A stretch of DNA of 64,000 nucleotides, taken from NCBI RefSeq assembly GCF_000428945.1, contig NZ_AUAX01000033.1, positions 36,365-100,364 on the forward strand, written 5' to 3'. Of this stretch, positions 1-9,553 are shown one piece after another. The notes under the pieces are model-generated. The model did no database searches, was not told where the DNA came from, and saw only the letters and a program-made list of their open reading frames with translations. A program made the translations under genes and the position numbers. The number at the start of each line of letters is the position of its first letter. Within the stretch, counting starts at the first letter, position 1. The DNA comes from Hamadaea tsunoensis DSM 44101 (GTDB lineage Bacteria > Actinomycetota > Actinomycetes > Mycobacteriales > Micromonosporaceae).

Positions 1-52
1 CGGTCACTGACGTCCGGCGGTCACTGAAGCTCCGGCGGTCACTGGCGTCCGG
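1..52. repeat. 17-18 bp tandem repeat spanning the stop of the PucR gene
   Basis: Three units (1-17, 18-35, 36-52), each with CAGTGACC on the minus strand. The stop of the regulator gene (39-41) is the TGA in the innermost unit, and each outer unit repeats it. The array may continue beyond the window. Confidence 0.75.
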
Positions 53-1196
53 CGATCAGGGGCGCGAGGGAGATCCCGAGGTGCAGGCGCAGCCGGTCGC
101 GGCCGTCGGCGAGATCGAGCCCGGTCAGCCGTTCGATCTTGGCCAGCCGGTGGTAGAGGGTCTGGCGGTGGATGCTCAGCTCGGCCGCGGTCGGCTGGAC
201 GCCCCCGGCATGGTCGAGGTAGGCGCGGGCGGTCGCCAGCAGCGTGCCGTCCGGTTCGCGCAGGAGGCGCCGGACCGCCGGATCGATCACGGCGTCGCGC
301 AGCTCCCGCTGCGGCCCGCAGGCCAGTAGCCGGTAGATGCCCAGCTCGTTCCATGTCGCGACCGGGCGCAGGGCCGGCACCTCGCGGCTGACCCGCACCG
401 CCAGGCGGGCTTCGCGCCAGCTCGCGCGGGCGTCGGCGAGGTCGTCACGGGGCGCGCCGATGCCGACGAGGACGCCGTCGCGCGCTCCGGCCGGCAGCCG
501 CTCGGCGTACAGGTCGCGGACGCGGGCGGCGAGGCCCGGGACGTCGCGGGTATCCGGGGCCAGCAGGCTGATGTGGTCGGATTCGCTGGCCAGCAGCACA
601 TCGCCGGGCAGGCGCCACATGTTCAGCGGGGCCGCCCGCCAGTCCGCCGCGTGCACGGTCTCCAGCACGATCGCCACGACCGGCTGGTCCCGGTCGAGCA
701 GGCCGAGGGCGCTGATCTCCTCCGCGGCCGACTCGGCGACCGGCCGCTCCGGCGAGAGCAGGTTCTGCAGGCGGTGCTCGGCGTGCTCGCGTACGCGGGC
801 CTGCTGGGCGAGCATCGCGCCGGCCCGGGACGCCTCGTGCATCACCTCGTTGACCAGGTCTTCGGGCATGTCGCCGTGCTCGTCGAGGAGCCACACGTAG
901 CCGTAGGTCACCCCGTTCCAGCGGGCGGGCAGGCAGACGCGGGCGAGGGTGCCGAGTCCGGCGTCGGCGGGGATGCGGACCGGCCGGTCGCTGCGGGCGA
1001 TGCCGAACCCCTCGAACCAGGCGCGGACCTCGGGGGTGGACCGCCTTTCCAGGATCGACGCCTGGCGTACGCGATCCAGCCCGCCGGACTGGGAGGCGAA
1101 GGCGACCAGGTGGAAGTCGCGGTCCTCGAGGATCGCCGAGGCGGCGACGTGCCGGGAGATCCGGTCGACGAGGTCCTGGAGGCGATCGGTGAGCAC
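39..1196 (-). CDS. PucR-family transcriptional regulator
   Basis: A 385-residue protein whose last ~60 residues form the PucR-type C-terminal helix-turn-helix (a TAAELSIHRQTLYHRLAKIE stretch near residue 335). The middle resembles the GGDEF-like region of CdaR/PucR regulators; the N-terminus looks like a sensory domain. It is divergent from the proline dehydrogenase gene 170 bp away. PucR-type regulators are known to activate proline catabolism in actinobacteria, so activation of the two genes at 1367-3932 is the likely job (inference). The start is GTG at 1196. The TGA stop lies inside a three-copy tandem repeat that reaches the left edge of the window. Confidence 0.85.
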   Translation of the reverse strand: MLTDRLQDLVDRISRHVAASAILEDRDFHLVAFASQSGGLDRVRQASILERRSTPEVRAWFEGFGIARSDRPVRIPADAGLGTLARVCLPARWNGVTYGYVWLLDEHGDMPEDLVNEVMHEASRAGAMLAQQARVREHAEHRLQNLLSPERPVAESAAEEISALGLLDRDQPVVAIVLETVHAADWRAAPLNMWRLPGDVLLASESDHISLLAPDTRDVPGLAARVRDLYAERLPAGARDGVLVGIGAPRDDLADARASWREARLAVRVSREVPALRPVATWNELGIYRLLACGPQRELRDAVIDPAVRRLLREPDGTLLATARAYLDHAGGVQPTAAELSIHRQTLYHRLAKIERLTGLDLADGRDRLRLHLGISLAPLIAGRQ

Positions 1197-1306
1197 ACGC
1201 GGACGCTATCAGACAGATGTATGACGGATCGGGTGGTACGTCGTGGCGTTCGTCCATGGTCCGGGACTGGCGGGTGGCCCTACGGTTCTGCCGTTGCGTC
1301 CCGCTG

Positions 1307-1339
1307 TTCCGTCCTAGTTCCGTCCTGGTTCCGTCCTAG
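1307..1339. repeat. 3 x 11 bp tandem repeat upstream of proline dehydrogenase
   Basis: Units TTCCGTCCTAG, TTCCGTCCTGG and TTCCGTCCTAG, with a decayed fourth copy to about 1351, end about 7 bp before the GGAGG ribosome binding site of the next gene. The 11-bp period is about one helical turn, so the array could be a stacked regulator site or a slippage product. Confidence 0.6.
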
Positions 1340-1366
1340 TTCCGCCCGCAGTTCCTCGGAGGCTCC

Positions 1367-2293
1367 ATGCTCAGCCGCACCCTCCTCGCCATGTCGCGCA
1401 GCGGGCGGACCCGGCGCGTCATCACCCGCGTCCCGGTGACCCGCCGCGTCGTGGACCGGTTCGTGGCCGGCGAATCGCTGGGCGAGGCCGCCTGGGTGAT
1501 CCAGCGGCTGGTCGGCGAAGGTCTGTCGGTGACCGTCGACCGGCTCGGCGAGGACACGCTCGACGCCGCCGACGCGGCCGCGACGCGCGACGCGTACCTG
1601 CGGATGCTGGGGCGGTTCGCCGATCTCGGCATCGCCGGGCGGACCGAGGTGTCGGTGAAGCTGTCCGCGCTCGGCCAGCGCCTTCCCCGGGACGCCGGGC
1701 GGATCTCGCTCGACAACGCGTACGCCATCTGCGAAGCGGCGCGCAGCGCGGGGACCACGGTCACCCTGGACATGGAGGACCACACCACCGTCGACGCCAC
1801 CCTGGGCACGCTCGCCGTGCTGCGCAAGGACTTCCCGTGGGTCGGCGTCGCGATCCAGGCCATGCTCCGGCGTACCGAGGGCGATCTGCGGGACCTCTCC
1901 GTCGCCGGGTCGCGCATCCGGCTCGTGAAGGGGGCGTACGCCGAACCGGCCTCGGTCGCGTTCCCGGACCGGCGCCAGATCGACGCCGCGTACGCGCGGG
2001 CGCTGGCGACGCTGTTCGGCTCGGCCGCGTACCCGATGGTCGGCAGCCACGACCCGCGGATGATCGACATCGCGCACCGGCTGATCGCCGAGACCGGCCG
2101 CACGCCGGACTCCTACGAGTTCCAGATGCTGCACGGCATCCGCACCGAGGAGCAGCGCGCGCTGGTCGCGGGCGGCGAGGTGTGCCGGGTGTACGTGCCG
2201 TTCGGCGCGGACTGGTACGGCTACTTCATGCGCCGCCTGGCCGAGCGCCCCGCGAACGTCAAGTTCTTCCTGACCTCTCTCGTCCATCGGTAG
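1367..2293 (+). CDS. pruB: Proline dehydrogenase (monofunctional)
   Basis: FAD enzyme of 308 residues that oxidises L-proline to 1-pyrroline-5-carboxylate, the first step of proline use as carbon and nitrogen source. The C-terminal PRODH signatures are clear: SYEFQMLHGIR near residue 247 and the substrate-binding double arginine in WYGYFMRRLAERPANV near 285. Length fits the short monofunctional actinobacterial form rather than the fused PutA of proteobacteria. The ATG has GGAGG 5 bp upstream. The next gene starts 14 bp after the stop, so the two enzymes are almost certainly one operon. Confidence 0.93.
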   Translation: MLSRTLLAMSRSGRTRRVITRVPVTRRVVDRFVAGESLGEAAWVIQRLVGEGLSVTVDRLGEDTLDAADAAATRDAYLRMLGRFADLGIAGRTEVSVKLSALGQRLPRDAGRISLDNAYAICEAARSAGTTVTLDMEDHTTVDATLGTLAVLRKDFPWVGVAIQAMLRRTEGDLRDLSVAGSRIRLVKGAYAEPASVAFPDRRQIDAAYARALATLFGSAAYPMVGSHDPRMIDIAHRLIAETGRTPDSYEFQMLHGIRTEEQRALVAGGEVCRVYVPFGADWYGYFMRRLAERPANVKFFLTSLVHR

Positions 2294-2306
2294 GAGACCA
2301 GCGAAC

Positions 2307-3932
<1,626 letters not shown>

Positions 3933-3952
3933 CGGAGTCGGCTGATCCCTCG

Positions 3953-3993
3953 CCGGGTTGCCGCCGAACTGACATTTCGCGGCGGCAACCGGC
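3953..3993 (+). terminator. Stem-loop after pruA
   Basis: GGTTGCCGCC (3956-3965) pairs with GGCGGCAACC (3981-3990), and the outer GCCG/GGC bases extend the stem past one bulge; the loop is 15 nt. There is no U-tract, as is common in actinobacteria. Position between pruA and the next gene supports termination. Confidence 0.55.
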
Positions 3994-4019
3994 GGAGATC
4001 GACTCGCGTCGAGACAGGT

Positions 4020-5006
4020 ATGAGAAGAGCCGCCCTGCTCGCTCTGCTGCTCGCCGCCTGGATGGCGCCGGCCGCCTGCGGGCCCGCCGCACCGAACGCC
4101 TCGCCGCTCGCCTCGCCGAGCCCGCCGGCCCCGTCCCGGGTCGCGCTGCCCGCGCCCGACGACGACCCGACCACGGGACCCGGCCCGCTGGCCGAAGCGA
4201 ACGTCGTCGTGCCGAGCTGGGGGCGGCAGGCCGGCAGCCGGTGCTGGACCGGTCGCGTACGCCTGAAGCACGGCCAGTACTTCGTCGAGCACAGCGGGAA
4301 GACGGCCGTCACCGTCATGGCGTACGCGGCCACCGACCTCGACGGCGACGGCGTCCAGGATTACGTGGTGTACCTGCTGTGCGGCGAGGGGCCCGAGAGC
4401 CCTGGCCGGCAGGTCGTCGCGTACCGGCGGGACGGGGACGTGTTCCGGCCGATGGGTCGCCTCATCGGTACGCAGGACGGCGCCGCGATGACCGACTTCC
4501 TGCGTACGGACGGGCCGGGCCGGGTGTCGGTCCTGGTGTCCCATGTGTACACCGACGGCCCGATGAGCGGCGTACCGACCCAGCGGCGCGCGTACGCGTG
4601 GCGGGACGGCGGCATCGAGCAGGTCGGCGGCCCGACGCGGTGGGCCGACCCGGACGAGGCGCCGGCCGCGAAGCTCGCGGTGTCCGCCGTGAAGAACGGC
4701 TTCGACCTGACCGTGGTCGTCCGCGACACCGGAACGGCCGCGATGCCGTCGGCCCGCATCCTGCTCACCGTGCCGGAGACCCTGCACCCGGGCGGTCTCG
4801 GCTGGGACGGCTGCACCGACGTGCACGGCACCGGACCGGTGCGCTACCTGCGCTGCACGGTCGGGCCGATCCCGGCCGGCGGTCAGGTGACCGCGCACTA
4901 CCAGCTCGCCGGTCGCTCGGTCGGCCCGGCCGGAACGGTGAGCATCGACTGGACGCCGCCGGACGTCTACCTGGCCGGCGACTCCGGCGAGAAGCCGATC
5001 GGCTGA
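4020..5006 (+). CDS. Putative lipoprotein with FG-GAP-like and DUF11-like segments
   Basis: A 328-residue exported protein. The N-terminus is a lipoprotein signal ending in a lipobox-like APAAC (Cys about residue 20), then a Pro/Ser-rich linker. ATDLDGDGVQDYVVYLL near residue 105 resembles the calcium-loop motif of FG-GAP/VCBS proteins. The last ~100 residues look like a DUF11-type beta-sandwich (LTVVVRDTGTAAMPSARILL). No enzymatic motif is seen, so a role at the outer membrane face is all that can be said. Its 3' end overlaps the convergent amine oxidase gene by 40 bp. Confidence 0.75.
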   Translation: MRRAALLALLLAAWMAPAACGPAAPNASPLASPSPPAPSRVALPAPDDDPTTGPGPLAEANVVVPSWGRQAGSRCWTGRVRLKHGQYFVEHSGKTAVTVMAYAATDLDGDGVQDYVVYLLCGEGPESPGRQVVAYRRDGDVFRPMGRLIGTQDGAAMTDFLRTDGPGRVSVLVSHVYTDGPMSGVPTQRRAYAWRDGGIEQVGGPTRWADPDEAPAAKLAVSAVKNGFDLTVVVRDTGTAAMPSARILLTVPETLHPGGLGWDGCTDVHGTGPVRYLRCTVGPIPAGGQVTAHYQLAGRSVGPAGTVSIDWTPPDVYLAGDSGEKPIG

Positions 5007-6916
5007 CGCGCCCGCCGAGCCGTCCCGGGCAGCACAGCCCCCGGCAGTGCCGCCGCGCCGAGCGCGGTTTCCAGCTGCTCCCAGCGGCCGACCAGATCCG
5101 CCGTCATGAGCATCAGGACGTCGGGGAAGGCGTACAGGAAAGTCTTGTACCGGTAGTGATCGAGGTAGTAGGCGGTGACGCCGGTGCGCGCGGTGACCGT
5201 GGTGGTGCGCGCCCCGAAGAACAGGTCGTGCGCCCCGACCAGCGCGCCGCGGCCGAGCGCGGCGGGCTCGTAGACACCGCCGAAGTCGACCTCCACCTCC
5301 CCGGCCGACACCAGGTACACGCCGTTGGCCGCGTCGTCCTCGCGGCACAGCGCGTCGCCCGGCTCGAAGATCAGCTCGCCGAACATCGAGGCCAGCGTCT
5401 CCAGCTCCGCATCCGCCAGCGGAGCGAAGAGGCGTACGCCGAAAGGGTCCGTGCCGCCGCGCAGGCATTCGACGCGGGCCCGCAGCTCGGCGGGGTCGAG
5501 ATCGGACATCCGCAGCCGCGCGAACCGCTTCATGCGGTCGACGTCGCGGCGCTGGCGGCGCGACGTCTCGGCGCTCGGCGGCGTGTAGAGGCGGGGATCG
5601 CCGCAGATCCGCCCGGCCTCCCGCAACCCCGACTCGTACGCGCTGTGCACGCAGCCCCAGTGGTAGCCGTTGGTGGCCTCGCCGGCGAAGAACAGCCGGT
5701 CGCCGACGGGTTCGGCGAGCGCGTCGAGGTCCCGGGCGGACGCGTCGACGCCGATGCAGGTGTAGGAGCCGCGCGCGTAGGGATCGGCGGTCCACGCAGT
5801 ACGCGTCACATGCTCCGGCGCGGGCGCGTCCGGGCCGAACATGTCCTGCACGACCGTGGTCGCGTAGCGGTGCACCTCGTCGTCGGCCCAGTCCTCCATC
5901 GAGCGGCCGAGTGACGCGCCCAGCAGCATGACCAGAACGGCCTTGCCGTGCGACTTCCACATGTTGATCACGACGGTCGGGTAGCGGTCGGTCTCGCGGC
6001 ACAGGTAGCCGAACACGTACTGGCTCGCGGGCCAGAACGGCTCGGCGTAGTGCAGGGCGATCTTGTTCAGGGTGCCGAACCCGAGCCGGGCGACGGCCGA
6101 CTGCTTCGCGTCGGGCAGCGGCGGCTCGAACACCACCGTCCCCGCCTTGAGGACGCCCAGCGGCAGCGTCACGATCACCTTGTCGGCGCTGTACTCACTG
6201 TCGCATGTGGACACCGTGACGGACGTCGTCGTGGTGATGCTTTCGACGACCTCGCCGAGGCGGATGTCCAGGCCGTCGGCCAGGGCCGCCACCACCGACT
6301 GGTAGCCGTGGTGCAGGACGCTGTCGCCGTAGCCGTAGACCAGGTAGCCGTCCTCCCAGAACTTCAGCGACAGCTTGTCGGCGTCCTCACCCACGTCCTC
6401 GCGCAGGATCACGTTGAGGTGGTAGCGCACGGCCTGCTCGTCCTCGGGCGCGTACGCCCGCTCCGCCAGGATCTCGCCGATCGCCGTCGCCAGCGGCACG
6501 TCGGGCAGCCCCCGGCGCCGCGCGAGTTCCGCTCGCAGTTCAAGCTCATGCAGTACGCCGTCCGCCAGTTCCAGCGTCCGATGCTTGGCGGTGTGCCCGG
6601 CCGGCCGCCGGTCCGCCCCGACCAGGTTCAGGCTGTCGAACCCGCCCGTGTACGCGCTGTCGCCGCCGACGTAGCTGTACGGGATCTCCAGGCGCTCGAC
6701 GAGTTCCGTCACGGGATTGCCGTCGGTGCCGTGGATCCAGTGCGCGCCGAGATCCACACCGTGGTGGTCCGTCCAGATGCGCCCGCCGATCCGCTCCCGG
6801 GCCTCCAGCACGGTGACCCGGTAGCCGCGGTCATGCAGGGCGCGGGCGGAGGCCAGGCCGGCGATCCCCGCGCCGATCACGAGTACGCGCGTGCCCTCAG
6901 ACGTCGATCCGGACAT
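4967..6916 (-). CDS. FAD amine oxidase fused to a cyclic-nucleotide-binding-like domain
   Basis: A 649-residue protein. Residues ~8-450 are a flavin amine oxidase: Rossmann motif VLVIGAGIAGLASARALHDRGY, ERIGGRIWT, DLGAHWIHG and the C-terminal FAD-binding FFAGEATNGYHWGCVHSAYESG. The family oxidises polyamines or other amines to aldehydes with release of H2O2. After a basic linker, residues ~500-620 read as a Crp-type cNMP domain (FGELIFEPGDALCREDDAAN, GVYLVSAGEVEV). The phosphate-cassette arginine survives in ARTTTV, but the expected GEL is GAH, so nucleotide binding is uncertain. This fusion is unusual. ATG at 6916 follows AAGGA closely. Confidence 0.85.
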   Translation of the reverse strand: MSGSTSEGTRVLVIGAGIAGLASARALHDRGYRVTVLEARERIGGRIWTDHHGVDLGAHWIHGTDGNPVTELVERLEIPYSYVGGDSAYTGGFDSLNLVGADRRPAGHTAKHRTLELADGVLHELELRAELARRRGLPDVPLATAIGEILAERAYAPEDEQAVRYHLNVILREDVGEDADKLSLKFWEDGYLVYGYGDSVLHHGYQSVVAALADGLDIRLGEVVESITTTTSVTVSTCDSEYSADKVIVTLPLGVLKAGTVVFEPPLPDAKQSAVARLGFGTLNKIALHYAEPFWPASQYVFGYLCRETDRYPTVVINMWKSHGKAVLVMLLGASLGRSMEDWADDEVHRYATTVVQDMFGPDAPAPEHVTRTAWTADPYARGSYTCIGVDASARDLDALAEPVGDRLFFAGEATNGYHWGCVHSAYESGLREAGRICGDPRLYTPPSAETSRRQRRDVDRMKRFARLRMSDLDPAELRARVECLRGGTDPFGVRLFAPLADAELETLASMFGELIFEPGDALCREDDAANGVYLVSAGEVEVDFGGVYEPAALGRGALVGAHDLFFGARTTTVTARTGVTAYYLDHYRYKTFLYAFPDVLMLMTADLVGRWEQLETALGAAALPGAVLPGTARRARQPIGFSPESPAR

Positions 6917-6927
6917 GTCCTTATTAT

Positions 6928-6939
6928 CCGGTATACCGG
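6928..6939. promoter_or_regulatory. 12-bp palindrome upstream of the amine oxidase
   Basis: CCGGTATACCGG is a perfect palindrome 12 bp before the ATG, in an AT-rich pocket that also contains a GATAAT-like -10 on the minus strand. It could be an operator; no regulator gene is adjacent. Confidence 0.4.
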
Positions 6940-6977
6940 AGTCTTCGCCAATGAAGAAAGGCCGACCGGAGCGCGGC

Positions 6978-7823
6978 TCACCCGTTGGTGCGTGCGCCCT
7001 GAGGCGTAGTGCCGGCGGCACGCGCGGGCGACGCGGCATGGGCGACGACGGCGGCGACGAGGCGGTCGCGTTCCGCCGGGACACCCTCGGCGAGCCGGGC
7101 CGCGGTGTGCACGAGCAGCCACTCGTCGATCCGGTCCAGGGGCTGCGCGGCACCTCTGCGGTAGGCGCGGGCGAACGCGGCGGCGAAGGCGTACCGGCCG
7201 GTGGCCATGATGACGCGCATGGTCCACGCCGTGTCCGGCAGGGGATCGGCCAGGCGGAGCAGGAACAACGACCGCGCGAGATCCGCCGAGGGAACGCCCC
7301 GGCTCGCGCCCGGCCAGTCGATGATGCTCACCCCGGCGGCCGTCCGGACCGCGTTGCCGGGATGCAGATCGCCATGGCAGAGCCGGTCGCCGGCGGGCAG
7401 CCCGTCGAGGACCCGCAACGTGTGGTCCCGAAGCGCGGGGTCGAGCCCGGCCGCGTCGATTCGCTCGGCCAGCATCTCCTTGAGGTCCGGCAGCTCGGCC
7501 GGCGCCGCCACCCGGTGGAGCCGGAGCGCGGCCCCGGCGAGTTCCCGGGCGAGCACGCCGACGCGCCACGGCCGGTGTTGCAGGACCGACAGCAGATCGG
7601 CCCCGTCGAGCCGCTCCAGCACCAGCCCGGTACGCCCGTCCACCTCGACGACGTCCAGCAGCTTCGGCGCCACACCCGATCCGGCGAGTCCACGGAGGGC
7701 GGCGACCTCGGCCCTGCCGCCGGTGAATCCCGCGCGGTAGAGCTTCACGACTGCGTTCGGGACGCCGGTCCAGGCGTACACCTCGGCCTCGCGCCCGTGG
7801 GCGATCCTCGTGCCCAGCGTCAC
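6978..7823 (-). CDS. APH-family phosphotransferase
   Basis: A 281-residue protein of the aminoglycoside/choline kinase-like fold. The nucleotide-loop region is IAHGREAEVYAW with lysine in NAVVKLYRA. Brenner's motif is CHGDLHPGN (about residue 190), followed by the metal-binding aspartate in VSIIDWPGAS. These are the catalytic features of the family, whose substrates range from antibiotics to small metabolites, so the substrate cannot be told. It lies 16 bp after the methyltransferase gene and 61 bp before the amine oxidase. The GTG start and its AGAGGA site sit in a duplicated copy of the upstream gene's end (7817-7855). Confidence 0.85.
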   Translation of the reverse strand: MTLGTRIAHGREAEVYAWTGVPNAVVKLYRAGFTGGRAEVAALRGLAGSGVAPKLLDVVEVDGRTGLVLERLDGADLLSVLQHRPWRVGVLARELAGAALRLHRVAAPAELPDLKEMLAERIDAAGLDPALRDHTLRVLDGLPAGDRLCHGDLHPGNAVRTAAGVSIIDWPGASRGVPSADLARSLFLLRLADPLPDTAWTMRVIMATGRYAFAAAFARAYRRGAAQPLDRIDEWLLVHTAARLAEGVPAERDRLVAAVVAHAASPARAAGTTPQGARTNG

Positions 7824-7855
7824 TGGCTGTCCTCTTGTGTCACTGGTCTTCCTCT
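7817..7855. repeat. 19-bp imperfect duplication joining the stop of one gene to the start of the next
   Basis: On the minus strand, copy 1 (7855-7837) AGAGGAAGACCAGTGACAC holds the methyltransferase stop; copy 2 (7835-7817) AGAGGACAGCCAGTGACGC matches it at 15 of 19 positions. In copy 2, AGAGGA is the ribosome binding site and GTG the start of the kinase gene. The stop context of one gene appears to have become the start context of the next. Confidence 0.65.
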
Positions 7856-8508
7856 CCGGCGGCGTGAGCTGCTTGCTTGACGGCGTGGATGCGTTCGACG
7901 GTGCCGAGCTTCAGCCGCTCGGACTCCACCACCCGCAGGCCCGCCGGCGCCAGCAGCGGCAGCTGCCGGCGTGTCATGTACTCGCCCGACCGCGCGGTGG
8001 CCACCTCGACGAGGCGCTGCGCGGCCCAGACCGGCCACCAGTGGCTGCCGATGTGGTCGAACAGCAGCAACCGGCCGTCCGGCCGCAGCACGCGTACCAT
8101 CTCGGCGATCGCCTGCCGCGGATCGGGAATCGAGCACAGTGCGAGGACGCACACCACGCTGTCGAAGCTCGCGTCGGGGAAGGGGAGCGCCTCGGCGTCG
8201 CCCTCCCGCAGGTCCGCGTCGATCCCGAGTTCGGCCGACAGCCGCTGGGCGATCAGGAGCATCTCCGGACTCAGATCGATGCCGGTGACGCGTACGCCCG
8301 GGGGATAGAAAGGCAGGTCACGGCCGGTGCCGACGGCGACCTCCAGGACGTCGCCGGTGGCCCGGGAGCACACCCATTCCCGGCCGCCGCCGAACTGGAT
8401 CCGCTCGAAGAACGCGATCTGCCGGTCGTACACGGGCGCCATCCGGTCCCACACCCGGCGCTGGCGTTCGGTGGGTGTCTCGTTCGCGGGTGGGTCCTGA
8501 GGCCGCAT
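7840..8508 (-). CDS. Class I SAM-dependent methyltransferase (UbiE-like)
   Basis: A 222-residue protein. SAM-binding motif I is VLEVAVGTGRDLPFYP (about residue 45), the acidic end of strand 2 is VTGIDLSPEMLL, and a post-I segment FPDASFDSVVCVLALCSIPD follows, typical of UbiE/COQ5-like and phospholipid-type methyltransferases. The N-terminal RRVWDRMAPVYDRQI is also characteristic. Substrate unknown. ATG at 8508 has GAAGGGAT 5 bp upstream. It heads a probable three-gene leftward unit. Confidence 0.88.
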   Translation of the reverse strand: MRPQDPPANETPTERQRRVWDRMAPVYDRQIAFFERIQFGGGREWVCSRATGDVLEVAVGTGRDLPFYPPGVRVTGIDLSPEMLLIAQRLSAELGIDADLREGDAEALPFPDASFDSVVCVLALCSIPDPRQAIAEMVRVLRPDGRLLLFDHIGSHWWPVWAAQRLVEVATARSGEYMTRRQLPLLAPAGLRVVESERLKLGTVERIHAVKQAAHAAGEEDQ

Positions 8509-9070
8509 CGGAATCCCTTCGCAGGCTGTGGCCCACGTTAGCGGGTGGGCTCCAGCGCGGGGCGTACCGGTCGGAGTGTCCGGAGCGGCCAGCGGCTTCG
8601 ATCGGGTCTTGGTGATCGAAAGCGGCTGGGATGTGGATTCGGGCCTGCTGCCTCGATCGTTTGCGGCGGGGATGCAGGCGGGGCCGGTTTCCTGCATCTG
8701 GAGCGCTTTGGATCTTGGACGAGGGCCGGTTTCTGCATCTCAGCCGCCGTGGATCACGCCCAAGCCGCTCCGCCGCCGCTGGTCGCCCGCGATGCGGGAC
8801 AGATCTTCCGCCAGCTGGATCGCAGTCGCCGCTTTCTTGATCTTTTACGGCTGAGGTGTCATTTCCGGCCCTCATTGCATGATCGTTTACGCGTCTGGTG
8901 CGACCAGGAGTCGTATGTGCACCCCGGAACCGTAAACGATCATGCGGTCGTCGGCCGTTTCACACCTCACCCGCAAACGATCACCGCTGTCGGCCGCCGC
9001 GCGCACGTGCGCGCCGGGCCTCGATCATGTAGCTCGTATGTCGAAATCCGGCCGCCGCAACACGTGTGCG
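8509..9070. other. Gene-free interval with nested repeats
   Basis: No convincing coding sequence. The interval is less GC-rich than its neighbours. GATCGTTTGCGG (8655-8666) faces its complement CCGCAAACGATC (8971-8982); nested inside, GCATGATCGTTTACG (8877-8891) faces CGTAAACGATCATGC (8931-8945). GGGCCGGTTTCCTGCATCT (8681-8699) recurs minus one C at 8723-8740. GATGCAGG (8671-8678) and CCTGCATC (8691-8698) could form a hairpin. It looks like an accumulation site for small dispersed repeats. Confidence 0.6.
8877..8945. repeat. 15-bp perfect inverted repeat
   Basis: Arms 8877-8891 and 8931-8945, spacer 39 bp. Related GATC-TTTACG words occur at 8838-8849 and in the outer pair 8655-8666/8971-8982. 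No transposase is nearby. Could be a regulatory site pair, a small non-coding RNA hairpin or a miniature mobile repeat. Confidence 0.5.
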
Positions 9071-9553
9071 TTACATGATCGGCGCGGCCTCAAGCAGATC
9101 GACCGCTTGGAGAACTATGGTCGCGAAATCCTCTGGCGGAATCCGCGCGACGAATACCGTGCCTGGGTGCTCGGGTAGAGGAGGGTCGGCTCGCCGGAAG
9201 GCGAAGGCGATCACCAGGAGGTCGTCGAGGTAGGCGTAGCTTGCGACGTTGTCGACGATCTCGCTCCATCGCATGAACCAGTACCGCTCACGGAAGTCGG
9301 TCTGATCCGCCTCGAGCTGCTGGAAGACCTCCGCAGGCGATTTCGCCGGGAAAGGACACGGCCGGACCTGGCCCTGTCGCACCCGCACCGCGGTAGAGCG
9401 CATGTAGTGAACGAGGGACGGGACGTAGGCCACGTCGTCCTGAGTGGTGATCCGAACGCCCGCGGCCCACAGGTCGACCACGCGGAGGTCGGGGGACAGA
9501 GCCTCCCCGATCTCCACCGCGAAGGCGGCCCGATCGCCGAATTGTGCTGTCAC
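9071..9553 (-). CDS. Hypothetical protein coupled to F420 oxidoreductase
   Basis: A 160-residue protein I do not recognise. It is soluble, mildly acidic, with conserved-looking segments RVVDLWAAGVRITTQDDVAYVPSLVHYMRS and ERYWFMRWSEIVDNVASYAYLDDLLVIAFAFRR, a style often seen in small immunity or contact-response proteins (inference only). The GTG start overlaps the TGA of the upstream oxidoreductase in a GTGA junction, implying translational coupling; a longer in-frame reading exists but would run through the oxidoreductase in another frame. Confidence 0.6.
   Translation of the reverse strand: MTAQFGDRAAFAVEIGEALSPDLRVVDLWAAGVRITTQDDVAYVPSLVHYMRSTAVRVRQGQVRPCPFPAKSPAEVFQQLEADQTDFRERYWFMRWSEIVDNVASYAYLDDLLVIAFAFRRADPPLPEHPGTVFVARIPPEDFATIVLQAVDLLEAAPIM

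Noticed and set aside
8877..8945. Insertion-sequence ends
   Set aside because: Inverted pair only 69 bp in total, with no transposase or target duplication seen.
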